DNA of 64,000 nt from Gambelia wislizenii (lineage: Eukaryota; Chordata; Lepidosauria; Squamata; Crotaphytidae). The DNA is taken from the NCBI GenBank assembly GCA_030847615.1, contig JAUMIR010000001.1, positions 90,197,501-90,261,500 of the forward strand. The letters run 5' to 3'. The notes beneath the pieces were generated by a model, which was not told where the DNA came from, searched no databases, and worked only from the letters and a program-made list of their open reading frames with translations. A program made the translations under genes and the position numbers. Below are positions 10,061-19,493 of the stretch, piece after piece (position 1 is the first letter of the stretch; each line of letters starts with the position of its first letter).

Positions 10061-10139
10061 CTTAGGGCAGCAAATTCCACTGTTGATTAGGTGCCATGTG
10101 GTGAAGTACTTCCTCTTTATCAGTCTTTCATTTCCTGCA

Positions 10140-10310
10140 GGTAACTCCAAGCTAACCCTTGGGCTTGAATCCTTTTGGTTAGTCTCAATTGGAGTAGATC
10201 CATTGGATCAATTGCTGAACGGCAAGTCAAAACAGATATACGTCCCATTGGCTTAATGGGTCTACTTTAGTTAGGACTAATAGGATTTGAGCTATGGTCT
10301 GATGCACTAA
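10140..10310 (+). repeat. Dispersed repeat (AATGGGTCTACT family), copy 1
   Basis: CCTTTTGGTTAGT..TC.A.T.GGAGTA, then ATTG.TGAA..G.AAGTCAA and AATGGGTCTACTTTA.TAGGACTA, align with 31245-31395. The pieces at 37020-37100 and 62985-63040 carry similar 'AAGT.CCA.TGA' motifs. It is an interspersed repeat I cannot place in a class. Confidence 0.6.
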
Positions 10311-10450
10311 TGCTAGACAAATTTGATGTTCTTAGGTTAAGAAAACACTTTTTATCATGCCTGGAAACATAAGATAAATATGACAAATTGCACAATCCAT
10401 TTGCCAGATATCATTATTCTCTCTGGTCATGAGAATCTTCATCAATCAAG

Positions 10451-10760
10451 GGACTTTATCAGACACAGGAAAACATGGCACAAAACCATGTCCCAAAACA
10501 CATCAGAAGAATGCAACAAAAACACAAAGGGTGATATTACCAGATGCCTACATCCTCAGCTATTCCAGGGGTATAGCGCAGACATGAATAAAGTGTCCCT
10601 TTTTTATTGACAGATTAAGCCATCAATAAAAAGGGATACTTTATTCACACCCATGCTACACCTCCAGAATGGCTGAAAGATGAAGACGTCTGATAATTTT
10701 GTTGGTTTGTGTTCTCAATGCGATCTTCTGATGCATTTTTTCATGTGTCTGATAAACTCC
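10451..10760. mobile_element. Harbinger-like MITE, copy H2 (310 bp)
   Basis: GGACTTTATCAGACAC at the left and GTGTCTGATAAACTCC at the right form terminal inverted repeats, flanked by AAG on both sides (10448-10450 and 10761-10763). The interior folds back: GAATAAAGTGTCCCTTTTTT pairs with AAAAAGGGATACTTTATTC around a TTAAGCCATCAAT centre that is also present in H1. No coding capacity. Confidence 0.85.
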
Positions 10761-10799
10761 AAGATCTTGGGGGGCCATGTGGAATGGGATTAAGAAATT

Positions 10800-11340
10800 T
10801 GGGACCTAACTTGGTTGTAGATCCAGCCATTGCTTTATACTGTTGATCTGTTTCTTTTACAGTGGATGGTACTGGAGGGAAACATAGCATTGACCAATAA
10901 AGTAGGGCCATATGTTGTCAAAACGTTGAGCCTGTAGTTCCAGAATTTTTTTCTCTTTTCTCAACATGGTTGGGTGATAGAATTTCTCTACTGGAAATAT
11001 GACCATGTTGGAAAGGGTGTCTCCCTTAGAATTAAAATGTTTTGCAACAGATTGTTTCAGCATTTTTTTTGGTGGTGATTGCTGATTTATGGTTCCGGAA
11101 TCTTATAAAAAGATCAGTGATAGCTTTCCTGACATACTTAATGGTCTTGCTGGTAGTGGTGGTATGACAGTGATGGAATTACAAGTCATGTTTTGTTAAT
11201 GTAACAGGCTTGGGCAGTGTGTCAGCTTTTAACTTGTTGTTTTAGGCACATATGCACAAGTGCTGCAACACTTGGCTGCATAGTGATGCAATCTGGGATT
11301 TTCATTTGGTTCTTTGGTTTCAGCTTCTTTCCTTTCAGAA
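10800..11340 (-). mobile_element. Penelope-like element relic with GIY-YIG endonuclease remnant
   Basis: The minus-strand frame 11063-10857 includes SVAKHFNSKGDTLSNM and a downstream LRKEKKILELQAQRFD block. These match the C-terminal part of the GIY-YIG endonuclease of Penelope-like elements (a '.VAKHF...GH.L....' motif, then 'R...E..WI..L.T..P.G.N'). Upstream on the same strand decayed frames read FHHCHTTTTSKTIKYV and FRNHKSAI, as expected before that motif. It is old and broken by stops and frameshifts. It differs from the PLE at 24463-25553. Confidence 0.55.
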
Positions 11341-11399
11341 GCTTCTTCGGAGCAGATGGCTGATAAAAAGCAAAGATATGATGCTTATTAATAGCTTTA

Positions 11400-11785
11400 G
11401 GGGTTATTTACACAGGGGGTTGGGTTAAAAATCCAGATGAAATTTGGACTACTTTGGCCCAGAGCTGTGGTGCCTGAAATTCAGGCTACTCTGGTCTGGA
11501 TTTAAGTGCCACACCTCTGGTCAAAGCCCGAATCTGCATTTGGATTTTTACTTGCTGTCTGTGGCTTCAGGGAGAGCAGAGGGGCAATTGTGCATTGGAA
11601 AAGTGGGAGTCTCCTTCTCTGAAGCCAGAACGGGCAGCTTACTCATGATGGTGGGGCAGGCGTGCGTTCTGCCTTCAGACTGGGTGAGTCCCACTGGTGC
11701 TTTACTTTTCCCACCCTGCCATCACAAGTAAGCTGCCTGTTTTGGCTTCAGAGAGAGCAGCTCCTGCTGAGGCTTTGCTGTCATG
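11400..11785. repeat. Probable MITE remnant with internal foldback
   Basis: GCCAGAACGGGCAGCTTACTCATGATGG (about 11620-11653) is inverted as CCATCACAAGTAAGCTGCCTGTTTTGGC (about 11718-11746), giving a stem with a loop of about 65 bp. The start AGGGGTTATTTACACAGGGGG looks like a MITE tip. The right end is lost at the L2-like LINE. Confidence 0.5.
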
Positions 11786-12408
11786 AAGGGTGATTCAGCA
11801 CACAACGGCCAAAATCTCCCTTGCAAACCCACCTTGTAAGCAGCACAGCTATTCCATGTTGTCAAAGAGCAAGGGGAGCAACAGAGAAAAGGCCATCTAT
11901 TTCTCCATAAGCAGCTCCATAATCTCTTGGATAAGAGCCGACTTAGATGCCAGTATTTTGACAGAAACAGTTGACAAGGTGTCCAGCTACTCTGTTGATG
12001 TAAGTTCACTGGATCAGTTTCAATCCGTGAGTACCGAAGACATGGATAAGCTACTTGGTAGAGTGAGAAAGACCACCTGCCCTCTTGATCCTTGCCCTTC
12101 ATGGCTGGCCATCCGGAGTGTGTGTGTGTGCCTTGATGGTGTTCCTTAAGGACATCATCAATGCATCCCTCAGGGAAGGGTGTGTTCCATCCTGTTTAAA
12201 GGAAGCGGCGGTTAGGCCACTCCCTCCTGATAAAACCTTCCCTGGAACCCCTGGACATGAACAACTATAGGCCGGTTTCTATGTTACCATTCTTGAGCAA
12301 AGTGATCAAGAGGACAGTTGCTCTTCAACTCCAAGTGGTCTTGGATGAAATTGATTATCTAGACCCATTTCAAACTGGCTTAGTACGGGATTTGGAGTTG
12401 AAACTGCC

Positions 12409-12762
12409 ATGGTTGTCTTGACCGATAACCTGCATCTAAGCATCGACAGGGGTAGTGTGACCCTGTTGGTGCTTCTAGACCTCTCAGCGGCTTTTGATAT
12501 GATAGATCATAGCATCCTCTTGGATTGCCTGAGTGGGTTAGGAATCGGAGGCACTGAGCTCCAGTGGTTCAGGTCCTTCCTCTCAGGCAGGTCCCAGAGG
12601 GTGCTGCTCGGGGATAGCTGCTCCAGTAGAAAGGAGCTTACTTGTGGCGTTCCGCAAGGCGCCATCCTGTCCCCAATGATGTTTAACATCTATATGAAGT
12701 GTCTGGGTGAGATTATTTGGAGTTATGGGGCTGGGTGTTATCAGTATGCTGATGACACCTAG
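12409..12762 (+). pseudogene. L2-like reverse transcriptase palm fragment
   Basis: A 117-codon open segment of an RNA-directed DNA polymerase. It holds the FD-type first catalytic block (LDLSAAFD), the GVPQGAILSP block, and ends at the catalytic YADD. The frame then meets a stop (TAG where family members have CAG) and, five bases later, the inserted MITE. Upstream blocks lie in other frames. It cannot encode an active enzyme. Confidence 0.85.
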
Positions 12763-12767
12763 ATCTA

Positions 12768-13061
12768 CAGTCGTCCCTTCACATTCATGGGGGTTAGGTT
12801 CCCCAGACCCCCGCGAATGTGAAAATTCCGTGAATAATGACTGCCCTCCCCCTCCCCTGCCAAAGCGACCATGGGGCCTCCGGAGGCCCCATAGTCGCTT
12901 TCTCCCCCCTTCCAAGGCCTTCACGGGGCCTCCAGAGACCCTCCAGAGGCACCGTGGATGCCTCCCCAGCCCCCCTCCCACTGGGGCCTTCACGGAGCCT
13001 TCCAAGACCGCAAATAATCAAAACCACAAATACTAAGTTCGCGAATGTGGAGGGGCAACTG
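12768..13061. mobile_element. Tigger/pogo-like MITE inside the L2 RT, TA target duplication
   Basis: The 294-bp element has ends CAGTCGTCCCTTCACATTC and the inverse of CAGTTGCCCCTCCACATTC, with TA on each side (12766-12767 and 13062-13063), the mark of Tc1/mariner-superfamily transposons. The interior is GC-rich with a CATGGGGCCTCCGGAGGCCCCAT palindrome and has no transposase. Removing the element plus one TA (296 bp) brings the RT frame upstream and downstream back into register, which proves the order of events. Confidence 0.9.
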
Positions 13062-14117
13062 TATTTCTCCTTGTCCCAATCGTCGGCTTCGAATTCCGAT
13101 GGCATCTCTCCTCTTAATGACTGTCTTAAAACAGTAATGGGCTGGATGAGGAAAAACAGATTGAGATTAAATCCAGACAAAAACGGAGGTGCTCATGGTA
13201 GCAGCCCCAAAACCAGGAGTTGGGTTGCAACCTCCAGTCCTGGACGGGGGTCACGCTGTCCATTAAGGATTGTGTTCACAGTCTGGGGGTGCTCCTTGAT
13301 TCATCGCTTCAGATGACTAGTCAGGTGAATGCGATGGTCAGGAGCGCCTGTTATCAACTTCGGCTGATACGCCAGCTGCACCCTTTCCTGGAAGTAAGGG
13401 ACCTCAAGACTGTGGTGCACATGCTGGTAACCTCTCGTCTAGATTTTTGCAATGCGCTCTACATGGGGCTACCCTTGTGCTTGGTCCGGAAACTTTAGTT
13501 GGTACAAAATGAGTTGTCTCGGGGGTGGTCTCGGGAACATCTCGGAGAGACCATTTAAGTATTGAAATCTCTCCACTGGCTGCCTATCAGTTTCCAGACC
13601 CAGTATAAGGTGTTGGTTATTACCTTTAAAGCCCTAAATGGTTTTGGTCCAACTTATCTTCGGAACCACCTCCTCCCATACAATCCTGCCCACGCACTCC
13701 GGTCCTCTGGGAGGAATTTGCTTCAGCCACAAAAATCTAGGCTGTCTGCAACCTCCCAGAGGGCCTTTTCAGTAATCGCCCCCAAATTATGAAATGGCCT
13801 GCTGAACGAGATCCATCAGATGACGAGCTTGAGTAGCTTTAAAAAAGCACTAAAGACGGATCTCTTTCAGCAGGCGTTTACTGATTAGATCCCAGCCTCA
13901 GGAGCTACATCTCCTGGCCTCTTTTAGTTTTGCTGGCTGTTGATTTTTGTATTTGTTTATTTATGTGATTTTAGTTTAGGTGGATTTTAATTTGATACTA
14001 ATTTAATATCTTTTTATGGGGGAGGGTGGGAGTGGATGGTGCTTAGGGATTTTACTCAATATTGTTGTATTTTAATTGTTATACGCCGCCTCTATTGTTT
14101 TTAACTGAGGGGTGGGG

Positions 14118-14119
14118 TA

Positions 14120-14152
<33 letters not shown>
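14118..14152. repeat. (TAA)n tail of the L2-like LINE
   Basis: About 11 TAA units directly follow the L2 3' end (GGGGTGGGGTAAATAATAAT) and are the element's own tail type. Confidence 0.95.
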
Positions 14153-14153
<1 letters not shown>

Positions 14154-14159
14154 GCACTG

Positions 14160-14755
14160 CAAGGACATGATCTGCCAAGACCTCCCAAGGAGCCCTGCGA
14201 ATGCTTATTGCAGAAATGTCTGTTGCAGTGCCATTGCAGGAAAATAGCTAGATGTAGCTCCACTGCTTCCCCCTGCTTCCCAAAGATATGGAAATAGCCA
14301 TATTGCAGCAGCTGTTTCACTTACAAGGTGGTTTCTAGGGAGTAGCACTAAAGAGATGTAGCAATGTGCTTTGTGTACATCTTCCAATGTAGGATTTAGG
14401 ACCGGTTTAAGGAATTTTGGGGGCCCCTACAATGCTTTATTTTGGGGTCCCCATATGTTTATCTCAGGTCAATGTAACGTAACTCAACCTAAGCTATTCA
14501 CAGTACAGGATATTCAGATTATTACTAATAATGTTTTTGCAGGAGGAGGGTTATTAAAGGGCCCCCACAATGATGGGACCCGCTGCGGATGCTGACGCCG
14601 CTGGTGCCTTAAACCCCAGCCTATATCTATCAGTATTTGCAAAGCAAAAGATTTGCTTTTTAACTATGGAAAATAACAGATTTTGTCAGTTCTATAAAAA
14701 GCTTAGAAAAGTTACTTATGTGGACTATAACTCCCGGTATACTACAGCCAGCTAG
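14160..14755. other. Unassigned non-coding sequence
   Basis: No coding signal. A G/C-rich pair of blocks (TTGGGGGCCCCTACAATG near 14428 and AAGGGCCCCCACAATGATGG near 14557) suggests part of a transposon, but I cannot define it. Confidence 0.35.
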
Positions 14756-14761
14756 AATCTT

Positions 14762-14850
14762 ACTTATTTATTTAGATGTTTTTATCCCACCATTTATCCA
14801 AAGATCTCAGGGTGGCATACAATGAAACCAATCTAAAAACTTAAAACAGT
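14762..14850 (-). mobile_element. L2-like LINE 3' end fragment
   Basis: On the minus strand: CATTGTATGCCACCCTGAGATC, then GGATAAATGGTGGGATAAAAAC and an AAATAAATAA tail. This is an L2-like 3' terminus only. Confidence 0.6.
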
Positions 14851-14857
14851 ATTCAAA

Positions 14858-15000
14858 GGGATCTTGTAGCTCCTTTGAGACTGAGAGAAAGAAGTTGTAG
14901 CAGAGGCTTTTGAAGTCTGCTTCATTAGATGCACGGAGTAAAGTGCTTAGGAACAGACTAAGCACTTCACTCCATGCATCTGATGAAGTAGACTTAGAGC
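14858..15000 (+). repeat. Dispersed repeat with secondary foldback (copy 1 of 2)
   Basis: GGGATCTTGTAGCTCCTTTGAGACTGAGAGAAAGAAGTT aligns with 19193-19270. In this copy the following segment is present twice in opposite orientation: arms about 14918-14952 and 14961-14995 (GTCTGCTTCATTAGATGCA.GGAGTAAAGTGCTTA and its inverse), separated by about 8 bp. A rearranged third piece of the same type may flank the GT microsatellite near 46938-47025. Confidence 0.65.
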
Positions 15001-15780
15001 TTGTCTACACAGGAAAAAATGCTGTCTCATCCCGAATGCAGTGCTGGCAGTCCAGATGACATATGGCTATTTCGACAGAGGAACCGTTTGGGTGTTTGGT
15101 TGGTTGGGTTTTTTTGGCCCTTAACCTGACTTTGTTCTGAACTAAGTGAAGTCAAGGAAAAGTCTGGGGTTTCCCTGAAACTCCGACATTACCTCGGGTT
15201 CTTTTGCTGTCTGGACAGCTGGATCTGGTTTGAGTTGGCCTGATCCAGTTGTCCACACACAAATGTGGTGCCATATCCCTTACCCTGCACAGAGCAGCAC
15301 AGGGAAGGGGATGGATCCCTGTCGGAGCGGCTGTTGCCATTGCCTCATCAGCCAAGCAGTTCCCTGTGAGAGCCTGGTCAGCAGCGTTGCTTCTGCCAAG
15401 GTCAGAATGGGCTACCCATGCAATCAACTAGGAGAGTGTAGAGTGGCCCTCCCCTTGTTGATCACATGTCTGGTTGCCCCATTCTGACTTCTAGCAGGGA
15501 ACTGCTTGGCTGGCAAGGCAGCAGCAGTCGTTCTGAAAACAGGAGATGGGGTCAATGCAGTGTTGGCCTGGTTGGCTTGTATGGACAATGATGCACCATT
15601 GCACCAGATTTGGCCCAGAGCATGTGGCCACCATCCTGGTCAGTCTGGGGCCAGTCCAGAGCACAATGCTCCAGACTGGCCCTGGATTAAGGATATGCAA
15701 CATTTTCCTAGCTCTCATCCCACTCCGACTGGGTTACAAAGGAAAAAATGGGAGTTATACATGAAAAAAGGATTGGCATA
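15000..15780. other. MITE-like, mixed repetitive sequence
   Basis: The segment opens with GAGCTTGTCTACACAGG, close to the tips of the GGGCTTATCTACA MITEs, and contains internal complementary GC-rich blocks such as AGCAGTTCCCTGTGAGAG/CAGGGAACTGCTTGGCTGG (about 15355 and 15496). I cannot find a convincing right end. Open frames here are incidental. Confidence 0.4.
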
Positions 15781-16070
15781 AAATATACAAGAGAGATCCA
15801 AGTTATTCAGTCTTGCTGAGTTTAAAAGAAAACCATTATTAAATGTTATTTTGTTGGGATCTCACTTAAATCAAGCCCAAAAAATGTGTTTAAAAGTATC
15901 AAGATGTGATTCTCTTGGTGTAAATTTGCTCTGCATATTTTTTGCTACTTAACAACTTTTTTTTTAAAGTGGTGTCCAAATTCTCATGCATCACAATACC
16001 ATACTGGAAAATTAGCTCACTGAGCTTAATGAAACTTACTTCAAAATATATGTGTACAGCAACCTTCTCC
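15780..16070. other. Unassigned AT-rich sequence
   Basis: No coding region or repeat end was recognised. Confidence 0.35.
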
Positions 16071-16136
16071 AATGTCCAGTGTCCCCATAAGAGTTGGACT
16101 AAAATTCTCACCATCCCTGGCCAAGGGAGTATACAG

Positions 16137-16280
16137 CAGAGTGGACAAAGTGTGGTCCTCCAGATATTGTTGGACTTCAACTCCTAGAAGCCCTAAGGTA
16201 GCCTAGCCAGTGGGAAAGAATGATGGGAGCTGATGTGAACATCTAACCACATTTGGAGGGCCATTATTTGCCTACCCCTT
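16137..16280. mobile_element. hAT-like short MITE (CAGAGTGGACAA type)
   Basis: CAGAGTGGACAAAGTGTGG..CTCCAGATATTGTTGGACTTCAACTCC and the opposite end TTTGGAGGGCCATTATTTGCCTACCCC are inverted partners. Both carry the 'GGGCAA..GTGGCCCTCCAGATGTTGTTGGACTACAACTCC' pattern common in reptile hAT MITEs. Related ends are at 53495-53600 and 62858-62985. Confidence 0.6.
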
Positions 16281-16759
16281 TTGTATAGCATTGCAACCTT
16301 ACTCAAATAATTTGTTCCCATGTTGTGCTGCTGTCCAGGTGGCTGCTCCTGAAGGAACAGAATGCAGATTAACACCACATGAGAACTGCCTTGTGGCAGT
16401 TGAAATCAGCTCTACTCACCCTTCCTTTCTAATGCTCAGTACTAGAACGTACTGGTTGCTTTGGATCTGGGTCAGAATTTTTGACCCTTGACCATCAAGC
16501 TTTTTGGAAGGTGAAAGTGTTTTTCCTAGCCTTTGTTTATATACTATGGATTTTGGGGGATTGGCTTGGGTAGTGTTATTAAATAAATGACTTGGGTTGT
16601 GTGTGTTGGGGGGAGGAGGAATTTCTTCCAAGAAGTAAAAGTAAGCTCCCTGGAATACCACTGGGGTGAAAGATGCTTCTCTGAGCTGCCCTTAGGACCT
16701 CAGTGAAAATAGGAAAGGAAACAACCTTTGAAGCCTACATGGCTGGCTTCCTCCTTTAG

Positions 16760-16975
16760 GATTTTTTTATGCTACAGAACTATAGCATGGCGATTCCACT
16801 GTAACTACCATGGGAACATCCTATGGAATCCTGGGATTTGCTGTTTCAAGAGGAGTATTTAGAATTCTCAGCCAGAGTGCTCTAGTACTTCACCAAACTA
16901 CAAACTCCAGGATTTCATAGGTTAAATTAAAGTGGAATCTTAGCACTATAACTTATGCAGTATGAAAGGGCCCCT
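16760..16975. mobile_element. MITE related to the 686-3642 outer element
   Basis: CTATAGCATGGCGATTCCAC..CCATGGGAACATCCTATGGAATCCTGGGATTTG is inverted at the other end as CAAACTACAAACTCCAGGATTTCATAGG..AAAGTGGAATCTTAGCACTATAA, ending ATGAAAGGGCCCC. This is the same plan as the halves at 686 and 3642, without the internal insertions. Confidence 0.7.
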
Positions 16976-16976
16976 A

Positions 16977-17277
16977 GAGCCTTACTGCACTCGGAAGAAA
17001 AGCAGCAAAGCAGCAGGAACATTCTGTATTTCCTGCTGCCTTATTGCATGATATCGGCAGTCTTTCATTCTGGTACCATGGGAGACTGAGGTAAAATCAC
17101 ATCTTTTTGCTAACCAGAAAAATCTGTTTGCAAAACAATGCAGTTTTACCTCAGTCCCCCATGGGACCAGAACAAAAGAATGCCAGAAGAATACTGACGC
17201 CATGTGGTAAGGCAGCAGGAAAGATGGAATGTTGCTGCTGCTTTGCCACTTTTCTTTGGAGTGCGGAAAGGCTCTGA
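16977..17277. mobile_element. Foldback MITE, nearly full-length palindrome (~300 bp)
   Basis: The left arm runs from AGAGCCTTACTGCACTCGG through GCAGCAAAGCAGCAGGAACATTC, TTTCCTGCTGCCTTA and CCATGGGAGACTGAGGTAAAA. The right arm returns as TTTTACCTCAGTCCCCCATGG, TAAGGCAGCAGGAAA, GAATGTTGCTGCTGCTTTGCC and GAGTGCGGAAAGGCTCT. The arms are about 120-130 bp with mismatches and a short loop near 17110-17140. It sits directly beside the MITE ending at 16975. Confidence 0.8.
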
Positions 17278-17279
17278 GT

Positions 17280-17985
17280 CATGGGACTGGGAAGACATAG
17301 TTTCAAGGGTGATCTTTTCAAGTTTGATGGCTGGCCAGTGACAAACCACCACTGGTGTCTCGAATATGGGGCTATGAGTGGCCATGAGTGAGAGGTGGGG
17401 AAAGGTCTGTAACACGTTGGTCTTGACTGATACCATACTACTTGCTCCTGCACCACAGATCTTGTAAATACTTAAATAACGTGTTCCATAGTTTAACCTA
17501 TATACTGTTTTTGCTGTGTCATTTCTGAATGAATGTCCTTGCCCTAACATAGGCCATGTTAGGCATAGCAGTTGGTGGCTATCCTCCCTCAAAAGAGATC
17601 TAGTAGCTTGAGAAAATCCCTGTGAGGTTGATCCATGCATACATTCTAGTAGTCATGAGAGCACCCACACCATCAAAGTGTGCGGAAGATTGTTTCAGTC
17701 CATGGATCCCCTAGATTTTCCTCTGTAGTTTCATATAGTATGGTTTATGAAGGCAAGCATGAGCACTTTGGCTGTACTTCACTGTTCCTATCCTCTCTTC
17801 CTACTGTACTCTGGCTTCAGTGTGTAGATCCTGGTTTGCATTAAGCTGGAATTCCCTGTAAATCTAAACCAAAGAGCTCTCTGGTTTACTAAGCAAGAGA
17901 TCCTGGCTTATTCTTCTGGAATGTTAACTGACATTAAGCCTTATCCTCCTGAAGCTAATGTAACAGGGAGCTCTTATCACAGTGA
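17280..17985. other. Unassigned non-coding sequence
   Basis: A 164-codon minus-strand frame (17640-17146) crosses the foldback MITE and has no family features, so I do not call it. The segment around 17740-17940 (GGTTTATGAAGGCAAGCATGAGCA, CTGGTTTACTAAGC) may hold an old 'TAAACCATGGTTTA'-type repeat. Confidence 0.35.
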
Positions 17986-17992
17986 GGTTGTG

Positions 17993-18591
17993 GGGTTATC
18001 TTAATGGCAAAAATACTCCTCATGGAATGCAAGGAGAAGACGACCTGACCTAATGGCAATCTGCATTGTTCTGCCATATTGTGAAGGAGGGGGGCCCAAA
18101 ACAGTAAAAAATCCACAGGAAAAGTCTTTGTGGCTTTCCCCAGAGTTTTTTAAAAAACAGTGTGGTGAATGCACATTCTTGCTTGTTGGTACAAGTGATT
18201 CAATATGAATTGCTTTCCCATAAAAGAGGAAGCACAAACTTGATTGGTTGGACAAGTGCAGGGGTGGTGCTTGCTAACAAGGTAAGCACCTGGAGCTGCC
18301 AAGTTGGTTTTTTGCCTGAGCAAAGGAGCGCTAAGGTGAGAAAATGGAGTGTTGGTTTTTTCTTTTCTTTTTTGTAATGCCAATATATCGCTCCAGCACA
18401 CTTACAAAATAGTTTTTAAAAGTTTGGTGGTGGGAAATTAAGGTAAGGAGAAAACATTTACAGCTGCCATCTTGATTGGTGGGCATATGAAGATTTGGGG
18501 GGCAAAAAAACCCATTAAGTCAAATCGTAGCTGCTGCAATTTGACATTACTGCGGAGCAATCCTTCCTGTCCCCCCCGTATAGACAGGGCC
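17993..18591. mobile_element. MITE family R copy 2, TGTG flanks
   Basis: It aligns with 8184-8771 in the same orientation. Tips are GGGTTATCTTAATGGC on the left and CGTATAGACAGGGCC on the right. TGTG occurs on both sides (17989-17992 and 18592-18595), a likely short target duplication. Non-coding. Confidence 0.75.
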
Positions 18592-18599
18592 TGTGTTAA

Positions 18600-19190
18600 A
18601 GTCAGCACTCAAGAGAGCCAAAGGAGGATACATGTGGCCACAGTGCTTATCCTTAGCTTCATAAACTATGAATACCATAAACCACAAACTATGGCTTATG
18701 AAGTCATGCATGAATGCAGCCAAAAACAACTTGTCTCCTTTGCACATTTGTCCAAATACATAAAATGCTTATCTCCGCTTAGAGCAATCTGGATGGTTTT
18801 GAGACCATTCAGACCAATCTTTGTACCATCTCTGTTTAAGACTGCATGGCTCTGACATCAGAATAGCTGAGCCAATGGCAACAGAGATAGCAGCTGGGGA
18901 GCTGATTTTCTCAGAAGAACAGAGATCCAGGGTGATATCTGTGAGTCCAAAATTGCTGATCAGGGTTTGTGTCCTCAGGGATTCATTTGACAAGTGTTAG
19001 AGCACAAAGAAAACAGCTCAGTTTCTTCAATGTCTATGCTCCTTATTTCATTTTGCAGCCTAATGAAATCATGAAGGAGATGCATGGTGCATTGAATTAC
19101 TCTGCAGACATGGTTCAAGTATGACATTGAAAACTTCTATATTAGTAAGATGAAGTTGCAATGAACAATACATGGACTCATGCATGGGAA
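18600..19190. other. Unassigned sequence with a TAAACCACAAACTATGG-type repeat
   Basis: TTCATAAACTATGAATACCATAAACC and ACAAACTATGGCTTATGAAG near 18660-18700 are inverted relatives and look like an old repeat. Otherwise featureless. Confidence 0.35.
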
Positions 19191-19192
19191 AG

Positions 19193-19310
19193 GATCTTAT
19201 AGTCCCTTTGAGACTGAGAGAAAGAAGTTTGTCACATAAGCTTTTGTAGACTGAGTTTACTTCATCAGCGCTGATTCAAACTAAAATGGCTACATCTTTG
19301 AATTTTACCA
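19193..19310 (+). repeat. Dispersed repeat (copy 2 of the 14858 family)
   Basis: GGATCTTATAGTCCCTTTGAGACTGAGAGAAAGAAGTTTG..AGCTTTTGTAGACTGAGTTTACTTCATCAG aligns with 14860-14935 but lacks the inverted duplication seen there. Confidence 0.65.
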
Positions 19311-19493
19311 CCATGGAACTCATATGAAATTTAATAATTATAAGATCACTTGCAGTATCTATAAAAGGCAAAGAGTAGGAAGTAGGAATTCTCTTTGCCT
19401 TTATCTGGAGGTTCATCCTTTCCAAATTTAAGTCTTCTTTAAAGTATGGTACCAAATTTTAACTAATCATACCAATGTTAAAAAGCCAACTAT

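Larger units (their letters stand above)
11830..14152 (+). mobile_element. L2-like LINE, RT to 3' tail, split by a Tigger-like MITE
   Basis: The longest LINE in the window. Frames in order give: upstream RT blocks (DPCPSWL; IINASLREGCVPSCLKEA); the palm region at 12409-12762 (LLDLSAAFDMIDHSILLD, LTCGVPQGAILSP, YQYADDT); after the MITE, LYFSLSQSS and MRKNRLRLNPDK; then HSLGVLLDSSLQM, TSRLDFCNALYMGLP, LHWLPISFQTQYKVLVITFK and RNLLQPQKSRL. This order and these motifs are L2-like within the CR1/L2/Jockey group. The 3' end finishes in an AAT repeat at 14118-14152. Several frameshifts and in-frame stops make it inactive. The start is uncertain and 5'-truncated. Confidence 0.85.

Noticed and set aside
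17146..17640. 164-codon minus-strand frame
   Set aside because: It runs across one arm of a foldback MITE and has no domain, signal or homology that I recognise; it also lacks credible splice context.
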